Part shown: one piece after another, positions 58,758 through 64,000 of the stretch | Layout: every line of letters begins with the position of its first letter | Position numbering within the stretch: the first letter of the stretch is position 1 | The notes under the pieces: model-generated | Databases searched by the model: none | What the model was told of the DNA's origin: nothing | What the model saw: the letters and a program-made list of their open reading frames with translations, nothing else | Program-made: the position numbers and the translations under genes | DNA from: Podocnemis expansa | Lineage: Eukaryota > Chordata > Testudines > Podocnemididae | NCBI GenBank assembly: GCA_007922195.1 | Contig: ML682005.1 | Coordinates: 38,116,372 to 38,180,371, forward strand | DNA: 64,000 nucleotides | Reading direction: 5' to 3'

Positions 58758-60349
58758 ATCGCAAAAGGAGAGGTAATTCCTGATTTAGTTCTAAGTGGAG
58801 CACAACAGCTGGTTCAAGAGATGAATTTGCATGATTGAGGACCAAAGTAGGCTTTCAGGATCTGATCTGCTAAGAGGTCATGAATTTGTGTCTGCCTGCA
58901 CCACTTTCCACAGAATGATGTCTCTGCATGCTGCTTCGTCTCTGAATACTTAAGGACTGGTACTAGCTCTATGGATCAAAGACCATAATGGCGTTTAGCC
59001 CCTGTAACCTCAAGATGGGAAGGTTTCTTGGCCTTCTCCCATTGCTGCACCACCATGGGGAAGAAGCATAATCTACAGCTTAATTAACATTAAATCACCA
59101 GTCAAATAATTAACCAGCAATTGCTAAAGCCATGTCCCAAGAGCATATGCATGCTGAGAAGGCTTGGCAGCATCATTCTTCACAGAGAAAAAATAATGGG
59201 GTGATGGGTGGAGGAATAAATGTGCTTACAGGTCTAGAATTTTGAATGAAATGTTGCAGCTGATACTTATGTCATATTTGTTTAAAATGAATGATTATGT
59301 TGTGATCTGGCTGTAGAAAATTCAAACATTAAAATAACACAACAATTCTCTATAATCAGACTGGAGAACATTGTCTGAAATATAATAAGAGTTAGATATA
59401 ACTAATGTGTTTTTGCAGTTTTGGCCTTGACATAAATTCAAAGAGAGAGAAGGGACCTACCATGTTAGAAATAATAGGAGAGTGGTGTGGGCATTTGTTG
59501 TACATGAAATCTTGTTCTCTCTTTCACTTCCCTTATCCTGTCCTCTTCCTGCAACAACTGTTCTGGGGGAAAAAAAATCCCATATACTATATTCTGAGGT
59601 TATTTAAATGTCTGTCACCACTGATGGAGAAAAGCGCATCATATTTCAATACTAAAAATTCAGCAATTGTTAAATAGAAGCTCCAAATCCTCAGAGGTAT
59701 TTAGGTACTTACTGCTTATTGATTTCAGTGGGAGTTAGGTGTTTCAGTAGCTTTGATAATCTGGGCCTCACTGACTTCAGGGCTGAGTCAGTATGTTTCC
59801 TTTTTCCTCCTTCTTGTGGGTCCCTCAGTTAAAGCACTGAAGATCTTTCTATTAATATTTAGTGCATGCCTTAAAGCAGAGCATCTTAATTACAGCCTTC
59901 ATACTCTTGGCTGAGTCCTGAATAACAATCCCTTAGCAAAGCCCACTCATTAGGCAGGTAGGAGTCTTACTTTTCAGTGAAGTGAGACCTTCCTAACTAT
60001 GCCTGAGAATGAGGGTTCTACCTCCACTGAAATGTCAGTTAACTTCTGCAGTTTTTGAAGTGATATTTGGACACCCATATTAAAATAACTCCCCCCCCCA
60101 GTTACAAGTATTTTAAAAGGCTATATAGGTCTTATCATGCAGCCCTTTCTTTGGTCAGACAATACTCATTGTCATCTCATGAGTTTTAACCTGGATAAGG
60201 CTCAAAACTGCTAAGGTTTCCTGTTTATGTCCTCTAGAAAAGATGTTCCAGGTCTCCTTTAAACACTTCGAATTATTCAGCCCATGCACCAGCTCTAACA
60301 AACTAGTTTCAAAAAGAGCAAGAAGTATAGGGCTCAGTTGCATGAGTGA
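58758..60349. other. Non-coding stretch
   Basis: No gene. About 59695-59770 (aggtatttaggtacttactgcttattgatttcagtgggagttaggtg...tctgggcctc) resembles an old dispersed amniote repeat. Confidence 0.4.
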
Positions 60350-60421
60350 TCCTCCTCTTAGCAGGGGGTTGGACTAGATGACTTCATGAGGTCCCTTTCA
60401 ACCCTAGAATTCTATGATTCA
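60350..60421 (+). repeat. CR1 3' tail fragment
   Basis: cttagcagggggttggactagatgacttcatgaggtccctttcaaccctagaattctatgattc matches the last 60-70 bases of CR1. Confidence 0.75.
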
Positions 60422-62221
60422 AGTGCACCTGTCTCAGGTGCTGGTGCTCAGGGTAAGGACATACGTGTGTGCAGAAAACACTCTTGACTTGTCATCTTTT
60501 CCTTGTATTTTCTAAGGATCAATCCAGCTGCAATAGCAGAAGAACCACTAGTAAGTCACCTCTACATGGCTGGCATGAATCAGGGCCTTAACCCCACCCT
60601 CTGTATCCAAACTTGTAGAGATGGAGGAGTGCCAAGTGGGGAGCTTAGTGAATCACTCAGTCCCCCCCCCCCCCAAAGGATGGTGCAGTCTATATATGTG
60701 AAATGCCTTAAAAAAATCTCTCATGAAGCTCCAGACATTCCAGTTTTGCTACACCTCCACCACAGTTTATCCTGGAGACACTGAAACTGACTGTTAACAT
60801 CAGCCATCCATTAGATATTCATTTACCTATAAATGACAGAAATCTCCTGTTTTGGTATTTAACATGTCTCAGCACCTCTAAGAGTTTTTTCCTCTCTCCC
60901 TTTGTGTTGTTCAAAAGGTGATCCTTCTTCAGATAATTTATACTGTAGCTTCTGTGAAGGAGGAAGCTATTTTTTTTCTTTTGAATAAGATAGATGCAGA
61001 GGATTATGTGCACAGAGAAAAAGCAGTAATCATAAGCATTTATAATAAGTGGCAAGTCCACAAGAATTCTCATAAATGGTGGAACTGTTAGTTTAAATAA
61101 CCTTTTATTTCCTGAAAACTAATGTCATGTATTTTTCCATTAAATATACCATATTATTGATATTCGCAATACCCTACATAATGCTGTCCTGCAGTTCTGT
61201 ATAATACCAGACTGATTAACCACATATGCAAGAATCACAACTATCTCTGCAAGGGAATAGGAGATGTTTAAGACAGCACACTGCAAAAACATGATAGCCT
61301 AGAACCAGAGACAAGCCAAAAAAGTGACCCAGTTTCACAAAAGGTATTTATCCTAACTTCCATTGAAATCAAGCAGAAGGGACTCAGACACAAGTCAGAA
61401 TTTGGCCAAAACATATGGAGTGAAATCCCTGCTATTCTTGCTAAGATGAGACTTTTTTTTAATGCCTCAGTCTTAACAACCATGTTGATACAACCCAAGA
61501 GGGTAGCATTTATAAGAGTAGACAGTTCACCAAAACCTTCCCATGCTTACAGAAGGTAATACAAAAAACTCCAGAAATTAATAGGGCTATTATTTGCATC
61601 ACCTGCCCTAATTCATCATGTTTCCTTTATGGCAGATTCCCTTCCAGATTCTAAACAGACTCACTGCTTTTCTGCATTTGAGATTTGGTGAAAACTAAGG
61701 AAGTTATAAGCACTTGGATTAACACACTTCATGAATAGATTTCAGAAGAGCTTAAGTATCCCAGTAGCTAGAGCAGCACCCCTCCCTCCACTTACTCAGC
61801 TTTTTCCTCTCCTTTTGAGCAAAGGAATCTAGAGTCTCTTTGTTTCTTAACACCTAGACTCTTTTATTTAAAGCACTACATACTCCCCAGCAATACTCAA
61901 TCAAGCCCACAGCTTTTCTGGTGTCTAGGCACTAGTGATTCAGCATCATTCTCCTTCACCTATCTATTTCAACTAACTGTTTCCTCTATCTAAACTATAT
62001 CTTTTCTAACTCAGACCTCCAAAGCTGGTTTTATCCCTCACTGAGCAGCCAGGCAGGTGTTCCCCTTTTCCTCATTAAGTTGGGGCTTCTACTTAGGCTC
62101 CTTAGGGTAAACAGCTATTGCTTATTAATCCTTCACTCTAGGTGCCTTGGAGTAGTCCTGCTGCTCCTTGGCTCTTTGAGGGATAGCTAAAACAGCTCAG
62201 AAGGTTTACTATCCTCCACTC
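60422..62221. other. Non-coding stretch
   Basis: No gene or recognised element. A C13 run lies at 60662-60674, inside a short frame that is therefore not credible. Confidence 0.5.
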
Positions 62222-62330
62222 TGTCACAGTTCCCATTTTACAGAGGAGAAACTAAGGCACAGAAAAGTGAAGTAACTTACCCATAGAGTGGGGTAGAGAG
62301 CACAAGTCTCTAGTCTGATATGTTATTAAG
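62222..62330 (+). repeat. CORE-SINE (MIR-like) fragment
   Basis: cccattttacagaggagaaactaaggcacagaaaagtgaagtaacttacccatag is the conserved core of MIR-type SINEs (cccattttacagatgaggaaactgaggcacagagagg). Confidence 0.7.
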
Positions 62331-62984
62331 TTGGCCTATTGCTTCCTCTACAGACAGGAGAGTAGTTATCTATAAGACATTTAATAAAAGTATACTCCTG
62401 TAAGGCCTCACCACAAGTATACTTATTTTAGTGACTTGAGTTTGTATGAAAGATGCTATACCTGCTAAAGCTGCATGCATTGCACTTACCAGTACATGGT
62501 ACAGTCATCTTTGAAAGCCAGGAGCAAGCAGATTTGTGTTTTTGTCACAGGATTAAAAACTTACATAGGTTAACCAGAGATGATTAAACAATGAGAAAAC
62601 ACAGAACGTTCACAAACATGTTTGTGATTAAAAGACCCACATTTGGTTAACTTATTTCAAGGGTCATATAATTTGTAATTGAAATAATTGACCTCAGATA
62701 ATCATGGCAGGTTTCCAAATTCTGAAAATCTTATGCATTTGCACTAAAATTCATTCATAATTTATCATTTGGTATTCTAAAGAGTTTTGCTTATTCAGTT
62801 ACAGGGCAGAAACAAAGCTATATGGCTTCAATGATCATTTACTATAATGTACAATATCAACTCTGAATAATTTCTCAAACAATATATAGATTAGTTTGAC
62901 AGTTACTTGCATGTAATTCATCAATATTTTAAAATTCTGACTATATTTGTAAACACTTTGTATATACCTAAGTTTCCACTTCAT

Positions 62985-63085
62985 GCATCTGAGGAATTGG
63001 GTTCCAGACTACAAAAGATTATGGCCAAAATATTTTTTGTTAGTCTCTAAGGTGCCACAGGACTCCTTATTGTTTGTAAACACTG
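62985..63085 (+). repeat. Penelope/SINE-type 3' tail fragment
   Basis: gcatctgaggaattgggttcc...caaaagattatggcc...tttgttagtctctaaggtgccacaggactccttattgttt is a diverged copy of the tail found in the fold-back units. Only one arm is present. Confidence 0.55.
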
Positions 63086-63680
63086 GAACTGATTTGTGAC
63101 TTATCTGCAATGGCTTGAAAAAGCACTTGGTTGTGTCAGATTTTGTATCTAGCTGGTACTCTTATACAAGCTCTAATATGTACCCACCTTACATGTAAGC
63201 CTCTTCTTGTATAAAATTCACTCAGTACAGAAGGTTTCCTATGACCTTTCTATATAGGTGTTAAATGATTATGGGCTTTGTGCTAGATTGCTGCACTTGT
63301 GCATATATCCCTTTACTATATGTTATGTATTAATAGCCATAGGGGTCTGAAGTATTATAAATTGTCTTCCTTGGCAATAGAATCTAAAGGCAGAATTTAT
63401 CATGGTGTGGTTTTTGCCCCTAGGAAACAAATTGCCCCAACATGGCAAATTTTATTTTCATTTGTCACTCATACAAATCCAATATAGACTCAACATGGGA
63501 ATGCTAACAATATATATTTAAAAGTTATAAAATATTTATTTTGAAACCAAATGTTCATAAGGATATTAAAGAGTGTGGACCAACTGAAGACAGTGGCAAA
63601 GTCCTTTAAAACAAACTGTTCATCTCCTCCCTGCTGACCATTTATAGCTATCTTCTAAAGTGACTTTCACTGAGCCAGTT

Positions 63681-64000
63681 TCCAAAGGGATAGCCATGTT
63701 AGTCTAGTCCAGCAAAAAAAAGAAAAAAAAAACCCATGGAGTCGTGTGGCACTTTAAGACTAACAGATTTATTTTTCGCATGAGCTTTCGTGGGAGAAAA
63801 TCCCCCTTCGTCAGATGCTTCGAAGATGGGTGAACTTACAGAATGGAATGAAAATAAATGCAAGGGGATGTAAAACATAGGATCAGGTCATACAGTAACA
63901 GCAAATCAGAGCAGTTAGGTTCAAACCATGGGAAGCCTGAAGTCAAATTACCTTTTGTGATGGGAAGAGAACCCATAGTCTCGATTAAGTCCTGCTTTCA
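63681..64000 (-). mobile_element. Penelope-like element, 3' end, running off the window
   Basis: From tccaaagggatagccatgttagtctagtccagc (tail) through the UTR (matches 3010-3250 reversed) into the coding region at the edge. It is well preserved and probably one of the younger copies. Confidence 0.8.
63948..64000 (-). CDS. Penelope GIY-YIG endonuclease C-terminus, partial
   Basis: The minus strand reads KAGLNRDYGFSSHHKR then TAA (complement of 63948-63950). It is equivalent to the KARLNRDYGFFSHYNR ending of the copy at 2660-3010. The rest of the ORF lies outside the window, so integrity cannot be judged. Confidence 0.65.
   Translation of the reverse strand, partial: KAGLNRDYGFSSHHKR

Overview
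This window is vertebrate nuclear DNA, most likely from a turtle. I infer that from its repeats: CR1 LINEs, Penelope-like elements whose 3' tails recur as fold-back units, a DIRS-type tyrosine-recombinase retrotransposon, hAT and other MITEs, and CR1-tailed tRNA SINEs. A crocodilian cannot be excluded from sequence alone. No bacterial, plasmid or phage features are present.

The only intact gene I can support is the galanin receptor type 1 gene (GALR1) on the + strand, with its whole coding region in the window. Exon 1 is 23996-24673 (start through TM5, inside a CpG island), exon 2 is 35586-35651 (a 66-base third intracellular loop exon) and exon 3 is 49805-50122 (TM6, TM7 and the C-tail with stop). 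Both introns (about 10.9 and 14.2 kb) are phase 0. The spliced protein is 353 residues with all class A GPCR landmarks and the residues reported to bind galanin.

Everything else is non-coding or mobile-element debris. 1-9.3 kb is a thicket of Penelope-like elements, MITEs and a decayed hAT transposase. 12.0-15.9 kb is one antisense CR1 LINE split by at least five later insertions. 22.5-23.6 kb, the GALR1 5' flank, carries a hAT MITE and a Penelope fold-back with a perfect 12-base target duplication ending about 0.4 kb before the start codon. Intron 1 has a minisatellite with an assembly gap, three hAT-like elements with 8-base target duplications (one nested in a Penelope fold-back) and a T31 run. 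Intron 2 has a degenerate DIRS element of about 6 kb with a nested MITE, CR1 fragments and another fold-back. 50.1-64 kb is the GALR1 3' flank with scattered SINE, CR1 and Penelope tails and no recognisable gene.

I found no undescribed biological system. The points most worth checking are the precisely bounded nested insertions, the fold-back form of the Penelope tails, two GC-rich hAT-like non-autonomous families, the permuted termini of the DIRS element, and an acidic ORF fragment inside a CR1 insertion.
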